DNA of 64,000 bases, from NCBI GenBank assembly GCA_905214875.1, contig CAJMNR010000001.1, positions 124,001 through 188,000 on the forward strand, written 5' to 3'. The notes under the pieces were generated by a model, which worked only from the letters and a program-made list of their open reading frames with translations, searched no databases and had not been told where the DNA came from. The translations under genes and the position numbers were made by a program. Positions 1 to 8,905 of the stretch are shown one piece after another (positions within the stretch are counted from its first letter, which is position 1; each line of letters begins with the position of its first letter). The DNA is from an uncultured bacterium (lineage in GTDB: Bacteria > Bacillota > Clostridia > Lachnospirales > Lachnospiraceae).

Positions 1-16
1 AAAGAAAGAGTGCAAT

Positions 17-1594
17 ATGAAAAAGACAAAGGGACTTAAAGTATGCATGATAATGCTTGCCCTATTCTTTGTTTTTTTGCCAATAAAGGGACGGGCAGCA
101 GAAAGCAAAAAGGAATTAAAGGTTTCCATACAGCAAGGAACAAGTGCAGGTGAAATCCAAAGCGTATTAGAACTAGCAAATACGCTGGACAAGAAGACCT
201 ATTCGGGACTTAAGGTGGTTCTTGAAAAAGGGACGTATGAATTAGATGACTCACTTGTCTTGTATTCGGATACTACAATTGTTGCTACAGATTGTACGAT
301 TATAAAGGCACACAGAGAAGGGCCAATCATACGGAATTACTTGTATGATCAGGAAAAAGAAAAGCCTTATGCCGAGAATATCACAGTGATTGGCGGACTG
401 TGGGATGGAGCCCCTGAAATCAATGGTTCAAAAAGTGATGAACTCTTCCGATTTATTCACGCCCGCAATATAGAGGTTAGGGATTTGACCATTAAGAATA
501 TCAAGGCAGGACATCTTTTAACATTGGCAGGAGTTACAGGTGCAGTTGTGGACCATTGTACGTTTTCAGGTTTTACGGTCTATGGCTCCATAAAGGAAGC
601 TGTTCATCTAGATTTGGTACACAGCCGTTATATGGTTCCGGTGGTTGAAAGTTCAAAGAAGTTGATTCGATATGATGACGCACCTTGTAAAGACATCACG
701 GTGACAAATTGCACGTTTCACAATGTACCATCAGGAGTAGGAAGCCATTCCTCTGTCCGAGGCGTATATCAAGAAAATATCGTAATCAAGGATAATATAT
801 TTACTAATATAGAAACGGCAGCAGTTCGATGCTATAACTATAAAAATGTAACGATTTCAGGTAATAAGATTCTGCGTACTGGAATAGGAATTCAGCTCTA
901 CACTTGTACGGCGAATTCGGAAAATATGGATGATAATAAGACGTCCTATCATATTCCATTAGAAGGAACGAAGCAGGAACCGATTCCAGAGGACAATAAT
1001 TATCATATTAAGGTTGAGAATAACGAGATTCATATGGTGTATAAGGGGAAAGATAAGCATATGGGAAATGGAATTGTCGTTACAGGCAATGAAAAACGCC
1101 CAATGGCAAGCCTTATAATCAAGAATAATACGATTATCAATACGAAGAAGTATTCCATCAAGATGCAGTATGCACCGGAAGCAGAGCTTTGCAATAATGA
1201 GCTTACAAATGGAGACGCAGATGGATATATTGGTGGAATCCAGATTAATAAATCAGACTCTTGCAAGGTTCATGACAATCTCATCCGCTATTGTGAAAGA
1301 GGAATAGATTCTCTTCAGTCATGTAGCGGTTACTATGTAAAAAATGAAATCTTTAACAGCCTGTATGATGGCATCCGCTTAAATAATCGTAGTAAGAACT
1401 CAACGGTTGCAAATAATACAATCATGGATACTGACGGTACAGGCATTGCAGTAACTGAGAAATCCGATGATAATCTCCTGAAAAAGAATCGAATTAAGAA
1501 TGCCAACATCGGTATTTATATCAATGATTGCAAAAAGACAAAATTAAAACAAAACATCATCAAAGGGAATTATCAAACAAAAATCAAACAGTAA
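17..1594 (+). CDS. Secreted right-handed beta-helix repeat protein
   Basis: A 525-residue protein with a signal peptide (about residues 1-28: Lys-rich start, hydrophobic core MIMLALFFVFLPI, then GRAA as a likely cleavage site). The rest consists of short repeats of the kind that form a parallel beta-helix, such as VTNCTF, IVIKDNIF, VTISGNKI, IIKNNTII and TVANNTIM. This is typical of pectate-lyase-like or NosD/CASH-type folds. The family acts on or binds polysaccharide outside the cell, but I see no residues that define a specific lyase. The start lies only 16 bases from the window edge, so its promoter and any upstream partner are unseen. It ends before a hairpin whose T-tract serves the opposite strand. 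Substrate unknown; it sits beside polysaccharide synthesis genes. Confidence 0.8.
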   Translation: MKKTKGLKVCMIMLALFFVFLPIKGRAAESKKELKVSIQQGTSAGEIQSVLELANTLDKKTYSGLKVVLEKGTYELDDSLVLYSDTTIVATDCTIIKAHREGPIIRNYLYDQEKEKPYAENITVIGGLWDGAPEINGSKSDELFRFIHARNIEVRDLTIKNIKAGHLLTLAGVTGAVVDHCTFSGFTVYGSIKEAVHLDLVHSRYMVPVVESSKKLIRYDDAPCKDITVTNCTFHNVPSGVGSHSSVRGVYQENIVIKDNIFTNIETAAVRCYNYKNVTISGNKILRTGIGIQLYTCTANSENMDDNKTSYHIPLEGTKQEPIPEDNNYHIKVENNEIHMVYKGKDKHMGNGIVVTGNEKRPMASLIIKNNTIINTKKYSIKMQYAPEAELCNNELTNGDADGYIGGIQINKSDSCKVHDNLIRYCERGIDSLQSCSGYYVKNEIFNSLYDGIRLNNRSKNSTVANNTIMDTDGTGIAVTEKSDDNLLKKNRIKNANIGIYINDCKKTKLKQNIIKGNYQTKIKQ

Positions 1595-1597
1595 CAA

Positions 1598-1629
1598 GAA
1601 AAAACAGCCACATCCTAGGATGTGGCTGT
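1598..1629 (-). terminator. Terminator of the glycosyltransferase gene (minus strand)
   Basis: A perfect 26-base palindrome spans 1604-1629 (arms ACAGCCACATCC and its complement). On the minus strand it is followed by a run of six T (the A-run left of 1604). On the plus strand no T-tract follows, so termination is expected mainly for the minus-strand gene. The hairpin may still slow plus-strand readthrough. Confidence 0.8.
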
Positions 1630-1655
1630 AAGACTGTCGACAAACTTATTAACAG

Positions 1656-2408
1656 TTAGATTTTTAAATACTTAAGTCCTGCCTGTGCAAGCTGACTTGA
1701 TGTGTATACGAATGATTTTAATGGGTTTGTCCCCAAATAACGATGCACTTTATAAGTCATCTTAGCTGATTTTAATTTATTACGGCTTTTGCCATGAGCA
1801 CTTAGTCGGTATTTTAACAGTGGTTCATTGATTCCATAAGCAATCTTGTATTTCTTTAATACTTTAAGCCACATCAAGTAATCTTCATGGCTGTCATCAT
1901 GTTCCATATAGAATTCTCTTGCCACTGCCGTTTCCATAAGTACAGAACTACAGTTAATAATGTTATGTTTCACCAAAGCTTCATAGCTTATTTCTTCACG
2001 AACTGGTATAATATTACCAGTAGGACAGCCGTTGTCATCGAATAGTTCTCTGGCCGTATACGTAAGTACACAATGCTTCTTTTCAATCAGTTCGACTTGA
2101 CGCTTCAATTTATCGGTAGTCCACCAGTCATCAGTATCTAAAAAGGCAATATATTTTCCTTTTGCCATGGCGATGCCTTTGTTTCTAGAAGCTGCGACAC
2201 CAATGTTACGCTCATTTTCAATTATAGTAATGGCGTCATTGTCTTTATATTGATTTAAAAGTGCGACAGTGTTGTCTTTAGAGCCATCAATGATGATAAT
2301 CAATTCTAAAGTGATTTCGATTTGATGAAGGACAGACTCAATTGCACGTTCAATATATTTTTCTGCATTATAAGCCGGCATAATAACGGACACTAACGGT
2401 GTATTCAT
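1656..2408 (-). CDS. Family 2 glycosyltransferase
   Basis: A 250-residue GT-A fold glycosyltransferase. The N-terminus VSVIMPAYNAEKYIERAIES is the family 2 nucleotide-binding signature. DGSKDNT around residues 41-47 and the metal-binding DTDD at 91-94 are the expected sugar-nucleotide motifs. There are no membrane segments, so it is cytosolic or peripheral. The family transfers a sugar from a nucleotide donor to a growing glycan such as an exopolysaccharide, teichoic acid or capsule. It is divergent from the sugar transferase at 2651, and the two may serve the same envelope glycan (inference). Donor and acceptor cannot be told from sequence. Confidence 0.88.
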   Translation of the reverse strand: MNTPLVSVIMPAYNAEKYIERAIESVLHQIEITLELIIIIDGSKDNTVALLNQYKDNDAITIIENERNIGVAASRNKGIAMAKGKYIAFLDTDDWWTTDKLKRQVELIEKKHCVLTYTARELFDDNGCPTGNIIPVREEISYEALVKHNIINCSSVLMETAVAREFYMEHDDSHEDYLMWLKVLKKYKIAYGINEPLLKYRLSAHGKSRNKLKSAKMTYKVHRYLGTNPLKSFVYTSSQLAQAGLKYLKI

Positions 2409-2555
2409 ATATAGTTGCCCCCATTTATATTAAAAAAATTTTGTTATGTTAACGTTAACTGTATCTTAGCATAAATAAATTTTTATGTAAATGGTAAGTG
2501 ATTTGAAAATATGGATTGAAAATATAATGCTGTATATACTAAAAAAAGATAGGAA

Positions 2556-2584
2556 TTGTCATTTTATACGCATAGTGCTATAAT
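2556..2584 (+). promoter_or_regulatory. SigA-type promoter of the sugar transferase gene
   Basis: TTGTCA at 2556-2561 and TATAAT at 2579-2584 are separated by 17 bases. The likely start of transcription is near 2591, about 60 bases before the start codon at 2651. Confidence 0.75.
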
Positions 2585-2650
2585 AACTAAAGTCTGCCTA
2601 GATGGCATTTGTTTGAAAATACATTATGAACGAGTAAAGTAGGGAGTCAG

Positions 2651-4015
2651 ATGAATCAAAGAGAAAAATTTAAACGGTTGATACATTTTTTTGCTAGTAT
2701 TGTAATCGTAGCAGTGGAAGTGGCGTTATTTGCATATATTTGGTACACAAGATACAGTCTTCCTATTGGAAATGCATATTCCTTGTGGCGTAGAGGCCAC
2801 TGGGCGGTTATCGGTATTTATGCATTGATTATACTGTTATTAACACAAACATTTGGTGGCTTTAAGATTGGATATTTACGTACTGTAGATGTCGTCTTGT
2901 CAAATGTTTTATCTATTTTAATTAGTAATATCGTTGCATACTTATTGGTAGTTCTTGTTACACATAACTATGCGACTGTAATGCCTTTGGTGAAGTTAAC
3001 CTTATTGGATTTTGTTCTGATTATTGTCTGGACGATTATAATCCGAATGTTAATGAAGAAATTATATCCACCAAGACAAATGATTGTCGTGTATGGTAAA
3101 TACTCACCAAGAGATTTAATTGGAAAGATTAACACAAGAAAAGATAAGTACAACATATGTGCAAGTATTAATATTTCAGCCGGAATAGAAAGAATTAAAG
3201 AAGAAGTAATGAATTATGAAGCGGTAGTAATTTGTGATGTACCATCGCAAGTCCGTAACGTCATCTTAAAACATTGTTTTGATAATTCAATTAGAACGTA
3301 TGTTACGCCGAAGATTTCGGATATCATGATCCGCGGCGGCGATAGCATCCATTTATTTGATACGCCATTAATTTTATCCAGAAACCACGGATTATCCATT
3401 GAAAATCAATTTGGAAAGAGAATTATGGATATTTTATTTTCTTTAATTGCCTTAATTATCTTTTCACCATTTATGTTATTGAGTGCGATATTAATTAAGT
3501 GTTATGATGGCGGTCCGGTCTTTTATCATCAAGATCGACTTACCATTGATGGTAAGGTCTTTCGTATTATCAAATTCAGAAGTATGTGTGTAGATTCCGA
3601 AAAAAACGGTGCACGATTAGCGAAGAAAAATGATGATCGAATTACGCCGGTTGGACGCTTTTTACGAAATATCCATTTTGATGAGATTCCACAGCTTTTT
3701 AATATTTTAAAGGGAGACATGTCTTTTGTTGGACCAAGACCAGAACGTCCTGAGATTGCAGAAGAATATTTGAAAGAAATTCCTGAATTCAACTATCGAT
3801 TAAAAGTAAAGGCTGGTTTAACTGGTTATGCACAGGTATATGGTAAGTATAGTACGACTCCATATGATAAGCTTAAATTAGATATGACATATATTATGAA
3901 TTATTCTCTTTGGCTAGACATAAAACTTTTGATTATGACATTTAAGATTATCTTCCAGAAGGAAGTAGCCGAAGGTGTAGATAATAACCAAAAAACAGCA
4001 AGCAAAAAGAACTAA
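2651..4015 (+). CDS. Polyprenyl-phosphate sugar-1-phosphate transferase (exopolysaccharide initiation)
   Basis: A 454-residue integral membrane enzyme. Residues 1-140 hold about four membrane segments and the middle is a Rossmann-like region. From about residue 255 comes the bacterial sugar transferase domain (PF02397 type), with GGPVFYHQDRL, IIKFRSM, DEIPQLFNILKGDMSFVGPR and KAGLTGYAQVYGKY. These enzymes move a sugar-1-phosphate from a nucleotide sugar to undecaprenyl phosphate at the inner membrane face, starting exopolysaccharide or capsule repeat units. The start is supported by AGGGAG seven bases upstream. It appears to be transcribed alone, from a 17-base-spaced promoter to a strong terminator. 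The sugar specificity is unknown. Confidence 0.9.
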   Translation: MNQREKFKRLIHFFASIVIVAVEVALFAYIWYTRYSLPIGNAYSLWRRGHWAVIGIYALIILLLTQTFGGFKIGYLRTVDVVLSNVLSILISNIVAYLLVVLVTHNYATVMPLVKLTLLDFVLIIVWTIIIRMLMKKLYPPRQMIVVYGKYSPRDLIGKINTRKDKYNICASINISAGIERIKEEVMNYEAVVICDVPSQVRNVILKHCFDNSIRTYVTPKISDIMIRGGDSIHLFDTPLILSRNHGLSIENQFGKRIMDILFSLIALIIFSPFMLLSAILIKCYDGGPVFYHQDRLTIDGKVFRIIKFRSMCVDSEKNGARLAKKNDDRITPVGRFLRNIHFDEIPQLFNILKGDMSFVGPRPERPEIAEEYLKEIPEFNYRLKVKAGLTGYAQVYGKYSTTPYDKLKLDMTYIMNYSLWLDIKLLIMTFKIIFQKEVAEGVDNNQKTASKKN

Positions 4016-4017
4016 AG

Positions 4018-4049
4018 AAAAGCCTGTCACAAGATGTGACAGGCTTTTT
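4018..4049 (+). terminator. Intrinsic terminator after the sugar transferase gene
   Basis: The stem AGCCTGTCAC/GTGACAGGCT with loop AAGAT is followed by TTTTT. Confidence 0.93.
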
Positions 4050-4113
4050 GTTGCAATATATAGGAGGAATTGATAAAATATTCTTTGTATTACATAGATT
4101 AAGGAGAAATTAG

Positions 4114-6081
4114 ATGAAAAAAATCATGAAAAGGTGTTGTTCCTTATTGCTAGGAATCACGCTTGCTGGCACAATGCTTCCGGGAAAAGCATATGCAGCA
4201 AAAGATAGCGCAGAAAACAAGACGCCATCTAAACTTGCAATGAATGAGGTCGAAAGTAAAGTCGATGCATTCATGGAATCCTATATAGGAAGTACAGTTC
4301 CAGGAGCTGTAGTTGTTGCTGTGAAAGATGGAAAAGTTGTGTTTGAAAAAGCATATGGTAACAGCAATAAGGAAGAAAATAAAGAAATCAGTACAAAGGA
4401 TACGACATTTGAATTAGGATCACTAACGAAGATGTATACTTGGACCGCAGTCATGCAACAAGTGGAAGCGGGTAAAATAGACTTAAACGCAGATATCTTT
4501 ACGTACTTACCTGATGATTTTAAAAATAAATTAAAAGAAAATCTTATTTCAGATACGCCAATTACAATGATGCATTTAATCAATAATACTGCAGGATTTG
4601 AAGAAAAAGGATTTGATATCACTTTGTCAGAGACAAAGGAAATTGATAATACACTTTATGATGCGCTTATTAAGACAATGCCAAAGCAGGAATATGCACC
4701 AGGGGAAGTAATGACTGGCTCTACGTATTGTTCAGCCCTTGCGGGATACATTGTAGAATGTGTAACTGGAATGGAATTTTCAACGTATGTGGATCAGAAC
4801 ATTATACAAAAGGCTGGAATGGATACTACTACGATTATTGCAAATACGAAGAACAATGCTTCTGTAAATGATAAAAAAGCAATCCCTTATGGATTAGGCG
4901 ATAATGGTTCATTTAATCAAGTAGATTATATGTACGCAAACCTTTATCCAGCGGCTGGACTTGTAACCAATGCAGAGGATTTTGCAAAATTCATTCAAAG
5001 CTTTACACAAACGAAACAAGATAAGACATCACTCTTAAAACAAGAAACAATCAAGCAGATGATGGAAAAGACCTATGCAATCAACGAGAATGCAAAAGGA
5101 CAGTGTATCGGATTTTATGAATATCCATCCGATCTTGTAAAAGCATATTATCATGATGGAACAAGCAATGGTTACTCCAGTATGATGACAATCGTACCTG
5201 ATGAGAATTTTGGAGTGGGAATTTTATCAAACTCATCCATTTCCACAGAATTCTTGTATGGACTCACAAATCTGTTAATTGAAGATAGTAGCAATAATCA
5301 GAAAAAAGAAGTGGGCAGTGATTCCACAGTATCACTAGATGACATTACAAACTTATCATTTACAGGTGCAAAACGTGCGTACCATAATGTATTGGAATTT
5401 GCAGGTTATTTTGGAAACTGCAGTAGTTTTACAAAAGGAGACGACGATACGCTTGTTATAGATAATAATAAATATAAGCAAGTCAAACCTTATGTATTTC
5501 AGTATGTAGGAACGACAGAAGGTAATGAAGAAAGCGTCCTTACAAAGACTGTGGCAAAATATATTTATTTTGGACATAATGAGAAGGGCGAGATAACGAA
5601 ATGGGGTTATGGCAGTTCAGGCTCTGTAGAATTTGTAAAAGATGATGATGTAAGTGCACAATCGAACTTAAGCTTGTCTATCTTAGTGATGATGCTTGCA
5701 GCGCTCCTTTGTGCAATTATGTTCTCTACGAACTTAATCTTAACAGCAATTGACTGGATTCATAAGAAACCGATTTTAAACACTCCAAGAGGAGCGTTTC
5801 GTATATCCACGTTCTTATTCATTGGACTTTTATTAAATGTTGTAAGCGAAGTAACGACGTTGTTAGAATCCACGTTATTATCATCACAAAGCATTTACTG
5901 GAACACCATTGGAAATATTGGATTAGTCATTGCATTAATTGCATCCATGTTTTATTTTATTTACTGCTATGGTAAAGAAAAACCAAAGCCAATTAAACTA
6001 GTATTGTATGGCATGGTATATGCATTTATGACACTATTTGTGTATTTATTATTCGTTTGGAAGTTTTTCAGCTTTGTATAA
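4114..6081 (+). CDS. Serine hydrolase of the class C beta-lactamase / DD-peptidase family with membrane tail
   Basis: A 655-residue exported protein. The signal peptide is about residues 1-29, ending GKAYAA. The catalytic domain has SLTK at 103-106 (the SxxK nucleophile and base), a YCS triad in place of the usual YxN, and an HDG triad (YYHDGTSNGYSS) replacing KTG. This set is usual in the FmtA/PbpX/esterase-like branch rather than in true resistance enzymes. The last 140 residues add about four membrane helices, anchoring it with the active site outside. The start is supported by AAGGAG. The likely role is hydrolysis of cell-wall peptides, D-Ala esters or other D-amino-acid bonds. Resistance to beta-lactams should not be inferred. 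It stands alone between terminators and the greA promoter. Confidence 0.85.
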   Translation: MKKIMKRCCSLLLGITLAGTMLPGKAYAAKDSAENKTPSKLAMNEVESKVDAFMESYIGSTVPGAVVVAVKDGKVVFEKAYGNSNKEENKEISTKDTTFELGSLTKMYTWTAVMQQVEAGKIDLNADIFTYLPDDFKNKLKENLISDTPITMMHLINNTAGFEEKGFDITLSETKEIDNTLYDALIKTMPKQEYAPGEVMTGSTYCSALAGYIVECVTGMEFSTYVDQNIIQKAGMDTTTIIANTKNNASVNDKKAIPYGLGDNGSFNQVDYMYANLYPAAGLVTNAEDFAKFIQSFTQTKQDKTSLLKQETIKQMMEKTYAINENAKGQCIGFYEYPSDLVKAYYHDGTSNGYSSMMTIVPDENFGVGILSNSSISTEFLYGLTNLLIEDSSNNQKKEVGSDSTVSLDDITNLSFTGAKRAYHNVLEFAGYFGNCSSFTKGDDDTLVIDNNKYKQVKPYVFQYVGTTEGNEESVLTKTVAKYIYFGHNEKGEITKWGYGSSGSVEFVKDDDVSAQSNLSLSILVMMLAALLCAIMFSTNLILTAIDWIHKKPILNTPRGAFRISTFLFIGLLLNVVSEVTTLLESTLLSSQSIYWNTIGNIGLVIALIASMFYFIYCYGKEKPKPIKLVLYGMVYAFMTLFVYLLFVWKFFSFV

Positions 6082-6180
6082 AAAAGGATGTATAAATACA
6101 TGGAAAAGATGATATTCTATAACATGATTTAAAATCATGGTTTGCTATACATTTTATCCAAGGTAAAATCATTACAGTTG

Positions 6181-6209
6181 TTGACAACGTAGGTTGCGTA
6201 GGATATAAT
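6181..6209 (+). promoter_or_regulatory. Consensus SigA promoter for greA-lysS
   Basis: TTGACA at 6181-6186 and TATAAT at 6204-6209 with an exact 17-base spacer form a full consensus promoter. The roughly 95-base leader holds an inverted repeat (6246-6254 GTTTTTCGA against 6274-6283) just before the ribosome binding site GGAGG, so a leader hairpin is possible. Confidence 0.9.
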
Positions 6210-6308
6210 ATTTAGAATGTATACGCACTAATATTGCCGTAGAATGTTTTTCGATGAGTGTAGCGTTTACGGCTCGAAAAAACCATATAAGTTGGAGGTT
6301 GGGTTTAG

Positions 6309-6791
6309 ATGACAGATAAGAAAAATATACTAACATATAAAGGACTTTTAAAGTTAGAAGACGAATTACATGATCTTAAGGTAAACAAACGTAAAGAAGT
6401 CGCTGATAAAATTAAAGAAGCAAGAGAACAAGGGGATTTATCTGAAAATGCTGAATACGATGCAGCAAAAGATGAACAAAGAGATATCGAAGCAAGAATC
6501 GAAGAACTTGAAAAAATCCTTAAAAATGCTGAAGTAGTTGATGAAGATGACGTAGACATTAACGTTATTAATATTGGATGTAAAGTTAAAATTTATGATA
6601 TAGAATTTGATGAAGAATTAGAATACACAATCGTGGGCTCTACAGAAGCAAACAGCTTACAAGGTAAGATTTCTAACGAATCTCCAGTTGGTCAAGCATT
6701 ATTAGGTGCACAAGTTGGTCAAACTGTAGATGTTGAAACACAAGCTGGTACAATCCAATATAAGATTTTAGAAATCCAAAGATCTAATTAA
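6309..6791 (+). CDS. greA: Transcription elongation factor GreA
   Basis: A 160-residue protein of the usual GreA length. Residues 1-75 form the antiparallel coiled coil that reaches into the RNA polymerase secondary channel, including LSENAEYDAAKDEQ with the acidic tip. Residues 80-160 are the FKBP-like domain, ending SPVGQALLGAQVGQTVDV. GreA stimulates transcript cleavage in backtracked polymerase. The ribosome binding site GGAGG lies before the ATG. It is the first gene of a greA-lysS unit behind a consensus promoter, an arrangement common in clostridia. Confidence 0.97.
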   Translation: MTDKKNILTYKGLLKLEDELHDLKVNKRKEVADKIKEAREQGDLSENAEYDAAKDEQRDIEARIEELEKILKNAEVVDEDDVDINVINIGCKVKIYDIEFDEELEYTIVGSTEANSLQGKISNESPVGQALLGAQVGQTVDVETQAGTIQYKILEIQRSN

Positions 6792-6804
6792 TAGAAGTTA
6801 ATAA

Positions 6805-6853
6805 AAAGCAAACAAGATGTCCCGTTATAAAAACAGGGACTCTTGTGCTTTCT
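6805..6853 (+). terminator. Hairpin between greA and lysS (weak terminator or processing site)
   Basis: A stem built of AAGCA, CAAGA and GTCCC pairs with GGGAC, TCTTG and TGCTT around a 12-base loop. Only a short broken T-stretch (TTTCT) follows. It may reduce rather than stop transcription into lysS. No separate strong promoter for lysS was found. Confidence 0.5.
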
Positions 6854-6953
6854 AGAGATAAAATTTCTAATATTTGGGAATACTCCCAGTTGAAGAAAAA
6901 CGAATTAAAATATGTAGGCCTTATAAGGATACATAAAGAAGGAGAGATTTGAA

Positions 6954-8450
6954 GTGGCTGAAAATAAGAACCATAATAACCAAGAACAGGATCTTAATCA
7001 ATTACTTAAAGTAAGACGTGAAAAATTAGCTGATTTACAAGCAAATGGAAAAGATCCTTTCCAAATTACGAAATGTGACGTGACTTGTCATACAAAAGAC
7101 ATTAAAGACAACTATGCAGATTATGAAGGTAAGACTGTAACAATCGCTGGTCGTATGATGTCTAAACGTGTTATGGGTAAAGCAAGTTTCTGTAATGTTG
7201 CTGATCGTGACGGAAACATGCAAAGTTATGTTGCTAGAGACTGCATCGGAGAAGAAGAATACAAAGACTTTAAAAAGATGGATATCGGTGATCTTGTAGC
7301 AATTACAGGTGAAGTATTTACAACAAAGACTGGAGAATACTCCATCCATGCTTCTAAAGTTGTATTATTATCCAAGAGTCTTCAAATCTTACCTGAAAAA
7401 TATCATGGTTTAAAAGATACAGATATGCGTTATAGACAACGTTACGTTGACTTAATCGTAAATCCAGAAGTAAAAGATACGTTCATCAAGAGATCTGCAA
7501 TTCTTCGTGAAATCCGTAACTATTTAGATGGACAAGACTTCATGGAAGTTGAAACTCCAGTTTTAGTAAGCAATGCAGGTGGTGCTGAAGCACGTCCTTT
7601 CTTAACACACCACAATGCATTAGACCAAGACTTAAAACTTCGTATCTCTCTTGAATTATACTTAAAGAGATTAATCGTTGGTGGATTAGAAAGGGTATAC
7701 GAAATCGGTCGTGTATTCCGTAACGAAGGATTAAGTGTTCGTCACAATCCAGAATTCACATTATTAGAATTATACCAAGCATACACTGATTACAACGGCA
7801 TGATGGATCTTACAGAAAACTTATACAAACACGTATGTGAAAAAGTATTAGGAACAACTAAGATCAGCTATGCAGGTGTTGAAATCGATTTTGCACAACC
7901 ATTTGAACGTATTACAATGGTAGATGCAGTTAAGAAATATGCTGGCGTTGACTTTGATGCAATTACAACAGACGAAGAAGCAAAAGCATTAGCAAAAGAA
8001 CACCATGTAGAATTCGAAGAAAGACACTCTAAAGGTGAAATCTTAAGCTTATTCTTCGAAGAATTCTGTGAAGAAAAATTAATTCAACCAACATTTGTAA
8101 TGGATCATCCAATCGAGATTTCTCCATTAACAAAGAAAAAACCAGAAAATCCTGCATACACAGAACGTTTCGAGTTATTCATCTATGGTAGAGAAATGGC
8201 AAATGCATACTCTGAGTTAAATGATCCAATCGATCAAAAAGAACGTTTCTTAGCTCAAGAAGAACAATTTGCAAACGGTAATGAAGAAGCACAACACTGT
8301 GATGATGACTTCATCAATGCATTAGAATATGGTATGCCACCAACAGGCGGTATTGGAATCGGTATTGACCGTATGGTTATGTTACTTACTGATTCAGCTG
8401 CAATCCGTGACGTATTATTATTCCCAACAATGAAAAGCTTGGATAAATAG
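6954..8450 (+). CDS. lysS: Lysyl-tRNA synthetase, class II
   Basis: A 498-residue enzyme of normal length that charges tRNA-Lys with lysine. The OB-fold anticodon-binding domain is at about residues 60-150 (TVTIAGRMMSKRVMGKASF). The class II catalytic core follows, with NAGGAEARPF, motif 2 around RVFRNEGLSVRHNPEF and motif 3 GIGIGIDRMVMLL near the C-terminus. The start codon is GTG with AGGAGAG eight bases upstream. It is co-transcribed with or just behind greA and ends at a very strong terminator at 8477-8527. Codons are strongly biased, as expected for a highly expressed gene. Confidence 0.97.
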   Translation: MAENKNHNNQEQDLNQLLKVRREKLADLQANGKDPFQITKCDVTCHTKDIKDNYADYEGKTVTIAGRMMSKRVMGKASFCNVADRDGNMQSYVARDCIGEEEYKDFKKMDIGDLVAITGEVFTTKTGEYSIHASKVVLLSKSLQILPEKYHGLKDTDMRYRQRYVDLIVNPEVKDTFIKRSAILREIRNYLDGQDFMEVETPVLVSNAGGAEARPFLTHHNALDQDLKLRISLELYLKRLIVGGLERVYEIGRVFRNEGLSVRHNPEFTLLELYQAYTDYNGMMDLTENLYKHVCEKVLGTTKISYAGVEIDFAQPFERITMVDAVKKYAGVDFDAITTDEEAKALAKEHHVEFEERHSKGEILSLFFEEFCEEKLIQPTFVMDHPIEISPLTKKKPENPAYTERFELFIYGREMANAYSELNDPIDQKERFLAQEEQFANGNEEAQHCDDDFINALEYGMPPTGGIGIGIDRMVMLLTDSAAIRDVLLFPTMKSLDK

Positions 8451-8476
8451 TGTAAAATCAAGGTTTTAAGATATGC

Positions 8477-8527
8477 AAACCCTCCTTTTCGTATAAATAA
8501 TTTTGTATACGAAAAGGAGGGGTTTTT
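8477..8527 (+). terminator. Intrinsic terminator of lysS
   Basis: Long arms (CCCTCCTTTTCGTATA against TATACGAAAAGGAGGG) are followed by GTTTTT. The first base after the T-tract (8528) is the first base of repeat copy 1. Confidence 0.95.
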
Positions 8528-8714
8528 AATTGTTAGGAAATTTCTCTGTCGAGCTCTTTCCTAACAATTAAAAATGCCCCAAAAAGCGGGGCGTGTGATG
8601 CGCACTCACCTGAAAGGAAGATGTCGCTACCAAGACCAGGTTCGGCGCGGGCAAAGTGTGCGTTCCTTGACAAACGCAAAAGACGCGAGAGTGTGTGGAA
8701 CACACACTTTGTTC
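8528..8714 (+). repeat. Terminator-abutting structured repeat, copy 1
   Basis: A 187-base element nearly identical to copies at 26995, 49981 and 50168. The modules in order are: a 5' hairpin with 12-base arms ATTGTTAGGAAA/TTTCCTAACAAT; a small GCCCC/GGGGC hairpin; an outer stem ACCTG/CAGGT enclosing the unpaired AAAGGAAGAT and an inner stem; GCGCGGG; and a 3' hairpin CAAAGTGTG...CACACTTTG. In this copy the inner stem (GTCGC/GCGAC elsewhere) is broken by CCAA at 8631-8634. Open frames across it are not conserved in the other copies. Confidence 0.9.
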
Positions 8715-8893
8715 TGGTTGAAAAGGTAAAGATTACAAAGACAAAGTACGCAAATATATATTTCAATGAGAGTAAGAAGAAGTGGATTTATAATATAGGA
8801 ACATTAGCAGAAGCATTCGATACATACCAAAAAGCATGCCAAAGGTTTTCATGTGAATATTTATGTGCTATAATTGGCGAAATAAATTTGTAG
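8715..8893 (+). other. Open frame of about 58 codons fused to repeat copy 1; possible gene remnant
   Basis: Downstream of the repeat the frame stays open and reads VEKVKITKTKYANIYFNESK and on to CAIIGEINL before TAG at 8891. It has no start or ribosome binding site of its own, and the only upstream ATG lies inside the repeat. The composition looks protein-like, so this may be the tail of a gene interrupted by the repeat. I do not recognise it. Its 3' end carries the promoter of the next gene. Confidence 0.3.
8846..8874 (+). promoter_or_regulatory. Promoter of the racemase-family gene
   Basis: TTTTCA at 8846-8851 and TATAAT at 8869-8874 with a 17-base spacer. The start of transcription is expected near 8881, about 25 bases before the ATG at 8906. 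Confidence 0.65.
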
Positions 8894-8905
8894 AGGAGGC
8901 ACATT

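Noticed and set aside
4114..6081. Beta-lactamase resistance gene
   Set aside because: The SxxK fold is present, but the YxN and KTG motifs are replaced by YCS and HDG and a membrane tail is added, which fits the esterase/peptidase branch.
8621..8714. Open frames inside the repeats (MSLPRPGSARAKCAFLDKRK and a similar one at copy 2; also antisense frames) as a conserved small protein
   Set aside because: In copies 3 and 4 the same frame hits TAG after three codons (ATG TCG CTA TAG), the ribosome binding site would be too close, and base changes follow stem pairing rather than codons.
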